11,210 nucleotides of DNA from Oceanospirillaceae bacterium. GTDB taxonomy: Bacteria > Pseudomonadota > Gammaproteobacteria > Pseudomonadales > Balneatricaceae. The DNA is taken from contig DNNY01000056.1 in assembly GCA_003497765.1 (NCBI GenBank), positions 1 to 11,210 of the forward strand. The letters run 5' to 3'. The stretch's first letter is position 1; every line of letters begins with the position of its first letter. Shown piece after piece: positions 1-7,624 of this stretch. The translations under genes were made by a program, and so were the position numbers. Under the pieces are notes generated by a model that saw only the letters and a program-made list of their open reading frames with translations, did not search any database and was not told the origin of the DNA.

Positions 1-511
1 TGCCATCGTCATTCATAATTTCCACAATGGCCGCGGCTGGCGAAAAGCCCGCCAAACGGGCTAAGTCGCAACCTGCTTCCGTATGGCCTGCGCGCGTCAT
101 GACGCCGCCCTCCCGAGCCATCAAAGGAAATATGTGGCCTGGTTGCACAATATCACTAGGTTCTACATCAGCCGCTACCGCGGTGCGAATCGTATGGGCT
201 CTATCAGCCGCGGAGATTCCCGTAGTAACACCCTCCGCCGCCTCAATAGACATGGTAAAGTTAGTTTCATAGGCCGTGCCATTACTTTGCACCATTAGGG
301 GCAAAGCCAACTTTTCACAATGTTCTCTGGTTAGGGTTAAGCAAACTAGCCCACGAGCATGCTTGGCCATAAAGTTAATATCTTCCGGCCGCACTTGCTC
401 AGCAACCATAACCAGGTCGCCTTCATTTTCCCGCTCTTCATCATCCATAAGGATGATCATTTTGCCCTGGCGCAGATCTTCGATCAGCTCCACTGTAGTA
501 TTTATCTGCAT
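1..511 (-). CDS. ribBA: 3,4-dihydroxy-2-butanone 4-phosphate synthase (RibB domain), N-terminal part; probably RibBA, cut by the window edge
   Basis: This is the enzyme that converts ribulose 5-phosphate to formate and 3,4-dihydroxy-2-butanone 4-phosphate, the four-carbon precursor of riboflavin, in the cytoplasm. Translating the minus strand from the ATG at 509-511 gives 170 residues before the window ends. The family signatures are present: the acidic metal and substrate loop [11 protein letters not shown] at residues 23-33, PGHIFPL at about 124-130, and GHTEA at 142-146 with the catalytic histidine and glutamate. The start is supported by a GAGAAAGG-type ribosome binding site a few bases upstream. 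In this operon setting the protein is usually a RibBA fusion carrying a GTP cyclohydrolase II domain (active or degenerate) at its C terminus. That half is outside the window, so a stand-alone RibB cannot be excluded. It lies downstream of ribD on the same strand. Confidence 0.93.
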   Translation of the reverse strand, partial: MQINTTVELIEDLRQGKMIILMDDEERENEGDLVMVAEQVRPEDINFMAKHARGLVCLTLTREHCEKLALPLMVQSNGTAYETNFTMSIEAAEGVTTGISAADRAHTIRTAVAADVEPSDIVQPGHIFPLMAREGGVMTRAGHTEAGCDLARLAGFSPAAAIVEIMNDDG

Positions 512-541
512 ACCTTTCTCTCAAGCACATGCCATAGTTTT

Positions 542-569
542 ATAATATGGCCCTTTTCTTGGATCCCAA
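542..569 (-). promoter_or_regulatory. Candidate sigma-70 promoter for ribBA
   Basis: On the minus strand TTGGGA (564-569) is followed after 16 bp by TATTAT (542-547). This would place a transcription start about 25 bases before the ribBA ATG. A short dyad, CTTGG-ATC-CCAAG (558-570), overlaps the -35 hexamer and could be an operator or chance. The promoter would let ribBA be transcribed separately from nrdR-ribD across the 218-bp gap. No FMN-riboswitch (RFN) consensus is recognisable between the promoter and the gene. Confidence 0.35.
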
Positions 570-661
570 GGAACATAAATTTACGAAGTTACATGCGTTA
601 ATCTATGCTGCTCGTATCTTAGTGCATATGGTTCGGTGATTCAGGAGGCGTATTGTGCCAG

Positions 662-726
662 AAATCCCTTCATATAGGTAGTTAAAGCCTTGCTATTGGC
701 GACATTGGCGGTTTTTTAAGGGATTT
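662..726 (-). repeat. 9-bp perfect inverted repeat in the ribD-ribBA gap
   Basis: AAATCCCTT at 662-670 and AAGGGATTT at 718-726 are exact reverse complements separated by 47 bases. The repeat begins immediately downstream of the ribD stop. It could fold as a long-range stem in the ribD 3' region, but there is no GC-rich stem and no T-tract, so it is not a standard Rho-independent terminator. The rest of the gap (512-729) holds no recognisable gene. Confidence 0.35.
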
Positions 727-729
727 TGT

Positions 730-1845
730 TTAAGACAAATCCATACTGAGCAATAAATCCTCGCCTACTTGCTGTACTTGTGAAAATGCTAGCTGCCATG
801 CATCCTCTAAGTGGTCGATATCTTGTGCTAATAATGGTTTGCCGCCGGCACCAAGCAACTTCGGCGCCATAAATACTTGCAAGTTATCTACAAGGCCAGC
901 CTGCAAAAAGCTAGCATTAAGACCAGCCCCCGCTTCTAACATCAGTTGCTGGCATCCGCGCTGCTGCAATAATTGCACAGCCTTGGCTAAATCAACTTTA
1001 CCCTCAACCCCCGGCACAACAGCCACCTCCACACCTAAATCAAGATAAGGCTGATGCAAACTGATATCATCAATGCAGGTAAGAACAAGCACTGGCCCAG
1101 GCTGCGCAAATATCTTGGCATTTATAGGTGCGCGTAGCTGACTATCCAGTACCACCCTTAAAGGTTGTTTGATCCGCGCCCATTGTTTATCACTAACCCC
1201 AGCCATCTGCAATTCTGATTGGCGGCAAGTCATACTTGGATTATCGACCAGAAGCGAACCGATACCAGTGATAACAGCACAACTTTGGGCCCGCATAAGG
1301 TGCACCTGTGCCCGAGCAGCGGCACCTGTTATCCACTGACTTTCACCTGAAGCCATCGCAATACGGCCATCAAGACTTGAAGCAAGTTTGCTAAATACAT
1401 AGGGCTTGCCGTTGGCCATAGCATGCATAAAACCAGGATTGATAGCAGCACATGCTGCTGGCAAAACTGGCCCAACAACTGTTACCCCAGCTTCTTTAAG
1501 CTGCTGCAAACCGCGTCCAGCGACTAGTGGATTTGGATCTTCGCAACCATAAACGACCATATCAACACCTGCCTTTATCAAGGCTTTAGTGCAGGGGGGT
1601 GTTCTGCCATAATGGCTACAGGGTTCCAGAGTCACATAAGCTGTGGCACCTTGAGCATTGGCTCCAGCCTGTTTCAGCGCCATCACTTCCGCATGGGCAT
1701 GACCAAGCTCCTGGGTATGCCCTTGACCCACAACCATATCATCACGCACCAGCACACAACCTACGGCAGGATTTGGTTTGCTAACACCCCAAGCCAAGCG
1801 TGCCTGCTGCAGCGCTTGTTGCATATATTCTTGATGCTTAGCCAT
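730..1845 (-). CDS. ribD: Bifunctional riboflavin biosynthesis protein RibD (pyrimidine deaminase/reductase)
   Basis: A 371-residue cytoplasmic enzyme that carries out two successive riboflavin steps. It deaminates 2,5-diamino-6-ribosylamino-4-pyrimidinone 5-phosphate, then reduces the ribosyl side chain with NADPH. The N-terminal zinc deaminase domain (about 1-145) shows NPAVGC at 25-30, HAEVMAL with zinc ligand and proton shuttle at 51-57, and [11 protein letters not shown] at 75-85 carrying the two zinc cysteines. The C-terminal dihydrofolate-reductase-like domain (about 146-371) begins with [11 protein letters not shown] and contains SQWITG and a late [12 protein letters not shown] segment. 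The length matches the family. The ATG overlaps the nrdR stop by 8 bp, with an AGGA ribosome binding site 5 bases upstream inside nrdR, so translational coupling is likely. The next gene downstream is ribBA rather than the expected ribE. Confidence 0.97.
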   Translation of the reverse strand: MAKHQEYMQQALQQARLAWGVSKPNPAVGCVLVRDDMVVGQGHTQELGHAHAEVMALKQAGANAQGATAYVTLEPCSHYGRTPPCTKALIKAGVDMVVYGCEDPNPLVAGRGLQQLKEAGVTVVGPVLPAACAAINPGFMHAMANGKPYVFSKLASSLDGRIAMASGESQWITGAAARAQVHLMRAQSCAVITGIGSLLVDNPSMTCRQSELQMAGVSDKQWARIKQPLRVVLDSQLRAPINAKIFAQPGPVLVLTCIDDISLHQPYLDLGVEVAVVPGVEGKVDLAKAVQLLQQRGCQQLMLEAGAGLNASFLQAGLVDNLQVFMAPKLLGAGGKPLLAQDIDHLEDAWQLAFSQVQQVGEDLLLSMDLS

Positions 1846-2299
1846 TTTGTTCCTGTTCTAGGCGTTCTATTTCAGCGCGGAACTCGTTAAGGTCCTTAAA
1901 ACTGCGATACACTGAAGCAAAGCGCACATAAGCAACTTCATCAAGCCCACGTAGCTGTTCCATCACCGTCTCACCCAGTAATTGGGTTGGCACTTCACGC
2001 TCGCCACTAGCGCGCAGCTTATGCTTAATCCGACTAATAGCCGATTCAATGGCCTCAACACCGACGGGGCGTTTTTCTAGAGAACGCAAAATACCGGCTC
2101 TTAGCTTATCTTCATCAAATGGTTGGCGGGAGCCGTCCTGTTTAATTACTTTAGGCATCAATAATTCAGCCACTTCAAAGGTGGTAAAGCGCTCATTACA
2201 CTCCATACAACCGCGCCGGCGACGAATTTGTTCACCTTCGGCCATCAAGCGAGAATCAATCACTTTAGTTTCATGATGGGAGCAAAAAGGACAGTGCAT
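1838..2299 (-). CDS. nrdR: Transcriptional repressor NrdR of ribonucleotide reductase genes
   Basis: A 153-residue zinc-ribbon and ATP-cone regulator that senses ATP/dATP and represses nrd (ribonucleotide reductase) operons by binding NrdR boxes. The zinc ribbon is complete: CPFC at residues 3-6 and CMEC at 31-34, with the basic stretch RRRRG just before the second pair. The ATP-cone spans about 49-139 and opens with [18 protein letters not shown]. The length is typical. It is the first gene of the nrdR-ribD pair, a conserved arrangement in gammaproteobacteria. The usual upstream glyA is not present here: a divergent transporter gene lies on the other side. No NrdR box is apparent in the upstream region. 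The Shine-Dalgarno match is weak. Confidence 0.97.
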   Translation of the reverse strand: MHCPFCSHHETKVIDSRLMAEGEQIRRRRGCMECNERFTTFEVAELLMPKVIKQDGSRQPFDEDKLRAGILRSLEKRPVGVEAIESAISRIKHKLRASGEREVPTQLLGETVMEQLRGLDEVAYVRFASVYRSFKDLNEFRAEIERLEQEQNG

Positions 2300-2336
2300 G
2301 GCGGAATCTCGAATACTTTTACAATAAACTAACTAT

Positions 2337-2342
2337 ATTATA
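2337..2342 (-). promoter_or_regulatory. Candidate -10 element for nrdR-ribD
   Basis: A perfect TATAAT lies on the minus strand about 38 bp upstream of the nrdR ATG, in an AT-rich stretch. No good -35 hexamer is present at 16-18 bp; the best position reads TAGCTC. The call therefore rests on the -10 match and its placement only. Confidence 0.35.
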
Positions 2343-2352
2343 ACGATAAGCT

Positions 2353-2363
2353 GGGGTCAGAGC
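2353..2363. other. GGGGTCAGAGC motif, resembling half of a REP-type palindrome
   Basis: GGGGTCAGAGC is like one arm of the short palindromic elements (GGGGTCAGAG ... CTCTGACCCC) that are scattered in many gammaproteobacterial genomes, often with Y1/RAYT-type transposases. Only one arm is visible. No matching CTCTGACCCC arm lies within the intergenic region, so this could be a decayed element or chance. Confidence 0.2.
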
Positions 2364-2524
2364 TAACTGGTTGATAATATACCTATTCAGCGTTTATTCT
2401 TGCCTTTATCACTTGGTTAAGGTACTGCAAGTTGATGCTAGACGTGACTATGCCCTCAAGCATCCTGTACTAAACTTTTTAAAAGTACGCATGGATTCAA
2501 CTTAGTGTTAGGCAATAAACCATA

Positions 2525-2539
2525 TAAGGCACGGCCTTA
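2525..2539. other. Small dyad TAAGGC-ACG-GCCTTA upstream of the transporter gene
   Basis: A perfect 6-bp inverted repeat with a 3-base centre lies 31 bp before the transporter ATG. It could be an operator or a small leader hairpin. No convincing promoter was identified in 2300-2570, so its position relative to a transcription start is unknown. The rest of this 271-bp intergenic stretch shows no gene. Confidence 0.25.
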
Positions 2540-2570
2540 GTCACAAGATTATCGGTACAGAAGCGCATCT

Positions 2571-3491
2571 ATGACAACAATTTCTAACTTACCCCTGGCA
2601 GAAATGGCGGCTCTTACCGCTGCCGCTTTATGGGCTCTTACTGGTTTAATCACCCAACCCATAGTCCATCACTTTGGTGCCACGGCCACAAATCGCTATC
2701 GTAGCACTATGGCCGGAGTTACACTGATCGTAATAACCACCCTCTTTGGTTTATGGCATACCCTGTCTTGGTCAGGTATGTGGTTGCTTGTTTTATCTGG
2801 TTTTATTGGCATCTTTATTGGTGATACTGCCCTAATGCAAGCCCTTAAACGTATGGGGCCTCGACGTAACGCTGTGGTATTTGCCACCAATGCACCCATA
2901 GCAGCTGGTATGGGGTATATATGGCTAGGGGAAACCCTTTCGCCTAGTACATTGCTTGGCTGCGCCTTAGTTATTGCTGGGGTAATGATCGCTATTTGGT
3001 GGGGCAATCGGCCCAAATCTGTCGATGGTGAACATAGTATGGAACGCGTTTCTGGGCGCCTTTGGGTGGGTGTCGGCTTGGGCTTATTGGCGGCAACTGG
3101 CCAAGCTGGTGGCGCCATTGTTGCCAAGCCTGCCTTGCTAGATGGCGCTGACCCTATCGCCGCTTCTGCCATCCGTGTCGGTTTTGCTGCCGTATGTATG
3201 TGGGGCTTACACACGTTGCCAATCAGTTGGAGCAAAGCCAAAAACCCTATGACGAGACCATGGGCCATGCGCTCTTTTATCAGTGCCAATTTGGGTCTAG
3301 TGATTGGCATGACCCTATTGGTTTACGCCTTAAAAGGCGGTGATGTTGGCCTTGTCACCACCTTATCTGCCACCTCACCAATACTTATCTTACCCTTATT
3401 ATGGATTATTACCGGTCAACGACCCAATGCTTATGCTTGGCTAGGCAGTTTTTCCGTAGCCATAGGTTGCGGTATTATTTTTATGTTGTAG
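2571..3491 (+). CDS. EamA/DMT-superfamily inner-membrane transporter
   Basis: A 306-residue integral membrane protein of the drug/metabolite transporter superfamily, probably an exporter of a small metabolite; the substrate cannot be read from sequence. The hydrophobic pattern fits ten helices in two EamA repeats, about residues 10-145 and 163-306, joined by a hydrophilic linker around 146-162. Repeat 1 has the typical end-of-helix motif YIWLGETLSP at about 116-125 followed by a long helix. Repeat 2 ends with an equivalent LLWIITGQRPNAYAWLG segment and a terminal glycine-rich helix. There is no cleavable signal peptide. It is the only well-supported plus-strand gene in the window and stands alone, divergent from nrdR and converging on gshA with 7 bp between stop codons. 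The ribosome binding site is weak (AGAAG), and the start was chosen as the first ATG of the frame that gives a full first helix. Confidence 0.88.
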   Translation: MTTISNLPLAEMAALTAAALWALTGLITQPIVHHFGATATNRYRSTMAGVTLIVITTLFGLWHTLSWSGMWLLVLSGFIGIFIGDTALMQALKRMGPRRNAVVFATNAPIAAGMGYIWLGETLSPSTLLGCALVIAGVMIAIWWGNRPKSVDGEHSMERVSGRLWVGVGLGLLAATGQAGGAIVAKPALLDGADPIAASAIRVGFAAVCMWGLHTLPISWSKAKNPMTRPWAMRSFISANLGLVIGMTLLVYALKGGDVGLVTTLSATSPILILPLLWIITGQRPNAYAWLGSFSVAIGCGIIFML

Positions 3492-3498
3492 GCCTCCC

Positions 3499-5061
3499 TT
3501 ACTGATCAAGATAAGCTTGCAAAAACCCATCAAAGTCCTGAGTTTGCTCGGCCTCTAACTGGGCTTGATCCAGCAATGACTGATGCGCACGGGCTTGCAT
3601 TTGTCTTAGTGTATCTGCAGGAATGGCTTGTTGCAGATGAAAGTCTTGATGCTGTTTAGCCAATTGCATAATTAACTGCTGATAGGATAGATTGCCTTCC
3701 TGCATGGTATTTAATATTTGTGCTGACGGTGTCAGTTCACTGTCTGCCAATTTATCTGCTGCCGTATCTATGGCTTTATGACAAGCCTCGGGGTCGGGCA
3801 TCAAGTTGGCCACCTCACGCAATCCCGCCAAAATATCCTCACCCCACTGGCGCATCATTAGCTCGCCATTGGCGGATTGCAGCATAAGTCCAGGCCGACG
3901 ACCTTCACGCACAACCTTAACTTGATTAGCATCAATCCAGTCACATTCCTGTTCATCAATAATAGGGCTGTCAGTTAGTAAACACCAAACTAGGAAGACA
4001 TTCATAAAGTGGCTTTGCTCTGCGTCTATACCTAGGGGCAGGAAGGGATTTAGATCCAGATTGCGCACTTCCACGTATTCTACGCCGCCTTCAAACAATG
4101 CGTGGACTGGTTTTTGTCCAGGTCGTGCCACACGTTTCGGGCGAATATCACTATAAAATTCATTTTCAATCTGTAAAAGATTGCTATTGAGTTGGCGATA
4201 TTCACCATCTACCTTAACACCGATACTTTCGTATTGTGCTAAGGGGGTGTGGATAGCATAGTCTAAGGATTTGGCATAACTTGGCAAATCATTAAAACAG
4301 ACATTAAGTTTAGACTGGGCATTGTTGTTATAGCCTAAATCACTCATACGGAGCGAGGTAGCATAAGGCCCAATTAGGCTAGCGCCTGGGCCTTGTTGCA
4401 AGCCAACATCACGGCCGCCAACAAAACTAGCATCAAGAGCAGGCGATGCGCCAAACAAATACAGCAACAACCATGAATGGCGGCGAAAGTTTCGAATTAA
4501 GGCAAAGTACTGTTTGGAATGGAATTCTTTTGCACAGCCCGTGTCGCCCAAAAAGGCCTGATAAGCTTGCCAAAAATCTTCCTGCGGCGAGAAGTTGTAA
4601 TGAATGCCAGCAATACACTGCATAATTTTGCCATAGCGATAGGCCAAACCAACCCGGTATATATGCTTCAATTTACCCGTATTGGAACTGCCATATTCGG
4701 CAATGCGAATATCATCTTCACTGGCCAAATAACATGGCATGCTGCCTGGCCACAGGTATTCATCCTGAGCAGCCAAGGCCTGTGCATTAAAGGTATGCAA
4801 CTGTTGCATATGCGCAATGGCAGATTCTGGGTTGTTGTATACAGGGGTAATAAATTCCTGCAACGCTTCTGAATAGTCAGTGGTGATATTGCCGTGGGTG
4901 AGGGCAGAGCCCAACACCTTAGGGTGATCAGTTGCGGCAATACGGCCCTCATTACTGAGCCTTAACCCTTCTTTTTCAATGCCACACTGGAGATACTTTA
5001 AAGCATCGGCAACGGGTGTGCCCGTCAATGATGCTAGGGTATCAGAAATACGTTTTTGCAA
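3499..5061 (-). CDS. gshA: Glutamate-cysteine ligase (gamma-glutamylcysteine synthetase), TTG start
   Basis: It catalyses ATP-dependent joining of L-glutamate and L-cysteine, the first and rate-limiting step of glutathione synthesis, in the cytoplasm. The 520-residue length is close to E. coli GshA (518), and alignable blocks run through the protein: GIEKEGLRL at 27-35, GSALTH and TTDYSEALQEFITP at about 51-73, SMPCYLA, the GSSNTG block with GIHYNFS, PYATSLRMSDLGY, and GGVEYVEVRNLDLNPF in the middle. The acidic residues of the first two blocks are the expected metal and substrate ligands. The start must be TTG (5059-5061): there is no in-frame ATG near the beginning, and a strong AAGGAG lies 9 bases upstream. 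E. coli gshA is also known to start with TTG. The gene follows tex on the same strand after 148 bp. No terminator is visible before the convergent transporter. Confidence 0.97.
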   Translation of the reverse strand: MQKRISDTLASLTGTPVADALKYLQCGIEKEGLRLSNEGRIAATDHPKVLGSALTHGNITTDYSEALQEFITPVYNNPESAIAHMQQLHTFNAQALAAQDEYLWPGSMPCYLASEDDIRIAEYGSSNTGKLKHIYRVGLAYRYGKIMQCIAGIHYNFSPQEDFWQAYQAFLGDTGCAKEFHSKQYFALIRNFRRHSWLLLYLFGASPALDASFVGGRDVGLQQGPGASLIGPYATSLRMSDLGYNNNAQSKLNVCFNDLPSYAKSLDYAIHTPLAQYESIGVKVDGEYRQLNSNLLQIENEFYSDIRPKRVARPGQKPVHALFEGGVEYVEVRNLDLNPFLPLGIDAEQSHFMNVFLVWCLLTDSPIIDEQECDWIDANQVKVVREGRRPGLMLQSANGELMMRQWGEDILAGLREVANLMPDPEACHKAIDTAADKLADSELTPSAQILNTMQEGNLSYQQLIMQLAKQHQDFHLQQAIPADTLRQMQARAHQSLLDQAQLEAEQTQDFDGFLQAYLDQ

Positions 5062-5076
5062 AATTATGCTCTCCTT
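5059..5076 (-). promoter_or_regulatory. Ribosome binding site and TTG start of gshA
   Basis: AAGGAG (5071-5076 on the minus strand) precedes the TTG (5059-5061) by 9 bases. The strong Shine-Dalgarno sequence compensates for the rare start codon and fixes the N terminus, which otherwise has no ATG candidate. Rare-start translation would keep synthesis of this enzyme modest. Confidence 0.75.
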
Positions 5077-5090
5077 AATGAGGCATCTAT

Positions 5091-5147
5091 AGAGCTAATC
5101 CAGACAACGCCAATTTGTTTATATCTGGTAAACCCATCATTAGCTCT
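5091..5147 (-). other. Nested inverted repeat in the gshA leader
   Basis: In minus-strand RNA order, AGAGCTAAT (5147-5139) pairs perfectly with ATTAGCTCT (5099-5091). Directly inside, CCAGA (5128-5124) pairs with TCTGG (5104-5100), leaving a 10-base bulge on the 5' side and a 19-base loop. A competing pairing, GTTTA (5133-5129) with TAAAC (5121-5117), would put CCAGA in its loop. The structure ends 14 bases before the gshA Shine-Dalgarno. No T-tract follows, so it is not a standard terminator for tex. A leader or intercistronic RNA structure is an inference. Confidence 0.4.
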
Positions 5148-5209
5148 AACCACAACCAAAGGGAGTGCATTACCCAGCTTGATATTGGCTAATAATAGTA
5201 ATTTTAGCA

Positions 5210-7510
5210 TTAATTTTTCCAGCCAGCGGCCTTTAACTTGGCTGCTAGACTACCTTCTGTTGGGCTTGGTTTATTACCCGCCAGGCCCTTGCTTTTATCT
5301 TTACGAGACCTATTCGGCATTGCCTGACCAACTTGGTCTTGGCCAAGATCACCATTATCTGGCTCATCAGTGAGACGCATTGATAGGCCTATGCGTTTAC
5401 GTGCTACATCAACCTGCAGCACCTTAACTTTGACTATGTCGCCAGCCTTCACCAGGCTGCGTGGATCTTTGACAAATTGATTCGACATGGCAGAAATATG
5501 CACCAAACCATCCTGATGCACGCCCAGATCAACAAAGGCGCCAAAATTGGTCACATTACTGACAGTGCCTTCCATTATACTGCCAACCACCAACTGCTTA
5601 ATATCTTCCACGCCTTCTGTTAGTTTCGCCGTACGAAACTCTGGGCGAGGATCACGACCCGGCTTTTGTAATTCTGCCAGCACATCCCTAACGGCCTGCT
5701 CACCTATATTATCAGCTACAAACTGAGCAGGTTGTATACTGGTAAGTTGTGCGTGTCCTAGTAATTGGCCTATCTCTAGCTTGAGGCGCTGCGCCATATT
5801 ATCAACCACTTGGTACGCCTCTGGATGCACAGCAGTAGCGTCCAATGGGTTATCACCTTGGCGAATACGCAAAAAACCGGCGGCTTGTTCAAAAACTTTG
5901 GCGCCCAGACGAGGGACATCCATTAGCTGTTTCCGGCTAGTAAAAGCACCATGCAAGTCACGATGAAAGACGATATTTTCCGCCAAGCTTTTATTTAGCC
6001 CAGCTACATGTTGCAATAGTGGTGCTGACGCGGTGTTTAAATCTACCCCAACACTATTTACACAGTCTTCCACGACATTATCTAAGCGGCGGGCTAGTTG
6101 TATTTGGGATACATCATGTTGATATTGACCAACACCGATGGCTTTAGGGTCAATTTTTACTAACTCCGCCAAGGGGTCTTGTAGGCGGCGGGCAATAGAC
6201 ACAGCACCACGGTAGCTTACATCTAAATCGGGGAACTCAGCCGCAGCTATGGAGGAAGCTGAGTAAACAGAAGCACCCGCTTCACTAACAATTATTCGCT
6301 GCGGAGCACCACCACCAATCAGTGCTTGTAAATCTTTAACCAAACGATCGGTCTCTCGGGAGGCCGTGCCATTCCCAATGGCTACCAAAGCCACCTTGTA
6401 GTCTGTTACCCATTTGCTTAATAAGGCAATGGATTCTTGCCATTGATTTCTGGGCACATGGGGGAAAATCGTTTCATAAGCTAGTAACTTGCCCGTAGCA
6501 TCAACCACAACGGCTTTTACACCCGTGCGTAAACCAGGGTCCAAGCCCAATGTCACTTTATTGCCTGCAGGGGCAGCCAATAATAAATCTTTTAAATTCT
6601 CGGCAAACACCTGAATAGCTGACTCTTCGGCGGCATGCCGTAAACGTGAAATGAGGGTAGTTTCTAACTGACTAGCTAGCTTAATGCGCCAAGTCCAGGT
6701 GATTACTTCCTGCAGCCACTTATCCCCGGGGCGACCTTGGTCACGTATTTGCCAGTAGCTAGCCACACGGTTTTCAAATGGCTCATGACCATGTTCTGAC
6801 CAAACCACCTGCGCCAATAACACGCCCTCATTGCGCCCCCGCAAAATAGCCAAGGCACGATGGGAGGGCAGGCTTTTAAATGCCTCTTGAAAGTCAAAAT
6901 AATCTTGAAACTTAGCGCCTGTTGCCTCTTGGCCGGCTATAACTTGCACCTGCCACCGGGCACTTTGCCAAGCCTTTTCACGCAACTCGGCCAATAGATC
7001 CGCGGCCTGACTAAAGCGCTCCATCAGGATTTGTTTGGCGCCATCCAAAGCTTCTTTAATAGTAGATATATTAGCATCGGTATTCACAAACCCTTGGGCT
7101 TCTTGCTCAGGTATTAATTGTGGCTTAGATAACAGCAGATCGGCCAACGGCTCTAACCCTGCCTCAATAGCTATTTGCGCCTTGGTGCGGCGCTTAGGCT
7201 TGAAGGGCAAATATAGATCTTCTAAACGGGTTTTATTATCGGCAGCGAGGATGGCTGCTTCTAATTCAGGGGTGAGTTTGTCCTGCTCACCAATACTTTT
7301 TAGAACCGCAATCCGCCTCTGATCTAATTCCCTTAAGTAGCCTAAGCGTTCTTCCAAAGTGCGTAGTTGAGTATCATCAAGGGTGCCTGTGGCTTCTTTG
7401 CGATAGCGAGCAATAAAGGGAACCGTTGAGCCTTCGTCCAGTAATTTAATAGCAGCTTCTACCTGCCAGACCTGCACAGCGAGTTGCTGGGCAATTTGCG
7501 AAGGGATCAT
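5210..7510 (-). CDS. tex: Tex/YhgF family S1-domain RNA-binding transcription accessory protein
   Basis: A 766-residue cytoplasmic nucleic-acid-binding protein of the Tex family, related to eukaryotic Spt6 and linked to transcription and RNA metabolism. Domains appear in the family order. The N-terminal helical Tex region carries the signature VPFIARYRKEATGTLDDTQL at 30-49. A YqgF/RNase-H-like fold follows at about 318-445, starting TLGLDPGLRTG. Helix-hairpin-helix segments lie at about 485-560, including VGVDLNTAS and LMDVPRLGAKVFEQAAGFLRI. An S1 domain occupies about 642-712 (GTVSNVTNFGAFVDLGVHQDGLVHIS in two parts). The C-terminal 50 residues are a polar, basic, probably disordered tail. 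The length is close to E. coli YhgF (773). The Shine-Dalgarno is weak. It sits between the MOSC gene and gshA on the same strand, and tex is also close to gshA in Pseudomonas. Confidence 0.96.
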   Translation of the reverse strand: MIPSQIAQQLAVQVWQVEAAIKLLDEGSTVPFIARYRKEATGTLDDTQLRTLEERLGYLRELDQRRIAVLKSIGEQDKLTPELEAAILAADNKTRLEDLYLPFKPKRRTKAQIAIEAGLEPLADLLLSKPQLIPEQEAQGFVNTDANISTIKEALDGAKQILMERFSQAADLLAELREKAWQSARWQVQVIAGQEATGAKFQDYFDFQEAFKSLPSHRALAILRGRNEGVLLAQVVWSEHGHEPFENRVASYWQIRDQGRPGDKWLQEVITWTWRIKLASQLETTLISRLRHAAEESAIQVFAENLKDLLLAAPAGNKVTLGLDPGLRTGVKAVVVDATGKLLAYETIFPHVPRNQWQESIALLSKWVTDYKVALVAIGNGTASRETDRLVKDLQALIGGGAPQRIIVSEAGASVYSASSIAAAEFPDLDVSYRGAVSIARRLQDPLAELVKIDPKAIGVGQYQHDVSQIQLARRLDNVVEDCVNSVGVDLNTASAPLLQHVAGLNKSLAENIVFHRDLHGAFTSRKQLMDVPRLGAKVFEQAAGFLRIRQGDNPLDATAVHPEAYQVVDNMAQRLKLEIGQLLGHAQLTSIQPAQFVADNIGEQAVRDVLAELQKPGRDPRPEFRTAKLTEGVEDIKQLVVGSIMEGTVSNVTNFGAFVDLGVHQDGLVHISAMSNQFVKDPRSLVKAGDIVKVKVLQVDVARKRIGLSMRLTDEPDNGDLGQDQVGQAMPNRSRKDKSKGLAGNKPSPTEGSLAAKLKAAGWKN

Positions 7511-7525
7511 AGGTTGTCTCGATTA

Positions 7526-7558
7526 AAAGGCTTATTGGCTGTCACTTAGCTAGCCTTT
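7526..7558 (-). other. Inverted repeat AAAGGCT/AGCCTTT in the tex leader
   Basis: On the minus strand AAAGGCT (7558-7552) and AGCCTTT (7532-7526) are perfect complements with a 19-base loop, followed by a single extra T before AATCG. It lies between the MOSC stop and the tex ATG. It could act as a weak terminator for the MOSC gene or as a leader hairpin of tex. The loop is long and the T-tract short, so function is uncertain. Confidence 0.3.
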
Positions 7559-7584
7559 ATATGGGCAGTCATGGGCGTTTTAAA
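7556..7584 (-). promoter_or_regulatory. Candidate promoter for tex
   Basis: TTTAAA (7579-7584) and TATAAA (7556-7561) on the minus strand are spaced by exactly 17 bp, with 4/6 and 5/6 consensus matches. The predicted transcript would start about 40 bases before the tex ATG and begin within the adjacent inverted repeat. The region is AT-rich, so a chance match is possible. Confidence 0.35.
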
Positions 7585-7624
7585 TATCGCAGGAAAAATA
7601 TTCCTAGCTTAAATTAAGCAAAAC

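Noticed and set aside
27..601. Plus-strand open frames over the left edge
   Set aside because: They lie opposite the clear RibB coding sequence, whose family motifs are on the minus strand, and they resemble no known protein.
655..681. Plus-strand micro-frame GTG...TAG (8 codons) after a perfect AGGAGG
   Set aside because: The Shine-Dalgarno and 6-base spacing are good, but the peptide is only 8 residues, there is no visible promoter or following gene on that strand, and a chance match is more likely.
512..729. FMN riboswitch upstream of ribBA
   Set aside because: The position is right for one, but none of the conserved RFN blocks (the AGGGC...GGGG, CCGGCGGT and GAGTCCGGATG-type segments) can be found on the minus strand.
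2494..2512. attC/integron-like core site (GTTAGGC after ATTCAAC)
   Set aside because: The 7-mers match the core patterns, but they are almost adjacent, with none of the L-box/R-box hairpin arrangement of an attC site, and there are no cassette genes.
2696..3310. 204-codon minus-strand open frame inside the transporter gene
   Set aside because: It is antisense to a complete EamA transporter, and its composition looks like the complement of hydrophobic coding sequence.
7607..7619. Palindrome GCTTAAATTAAGC just after the MOSC stop
   Set aside because: AT-rich short palindrome with no T-tract and no known operator match, in a region where such patterns arise easily by chance.
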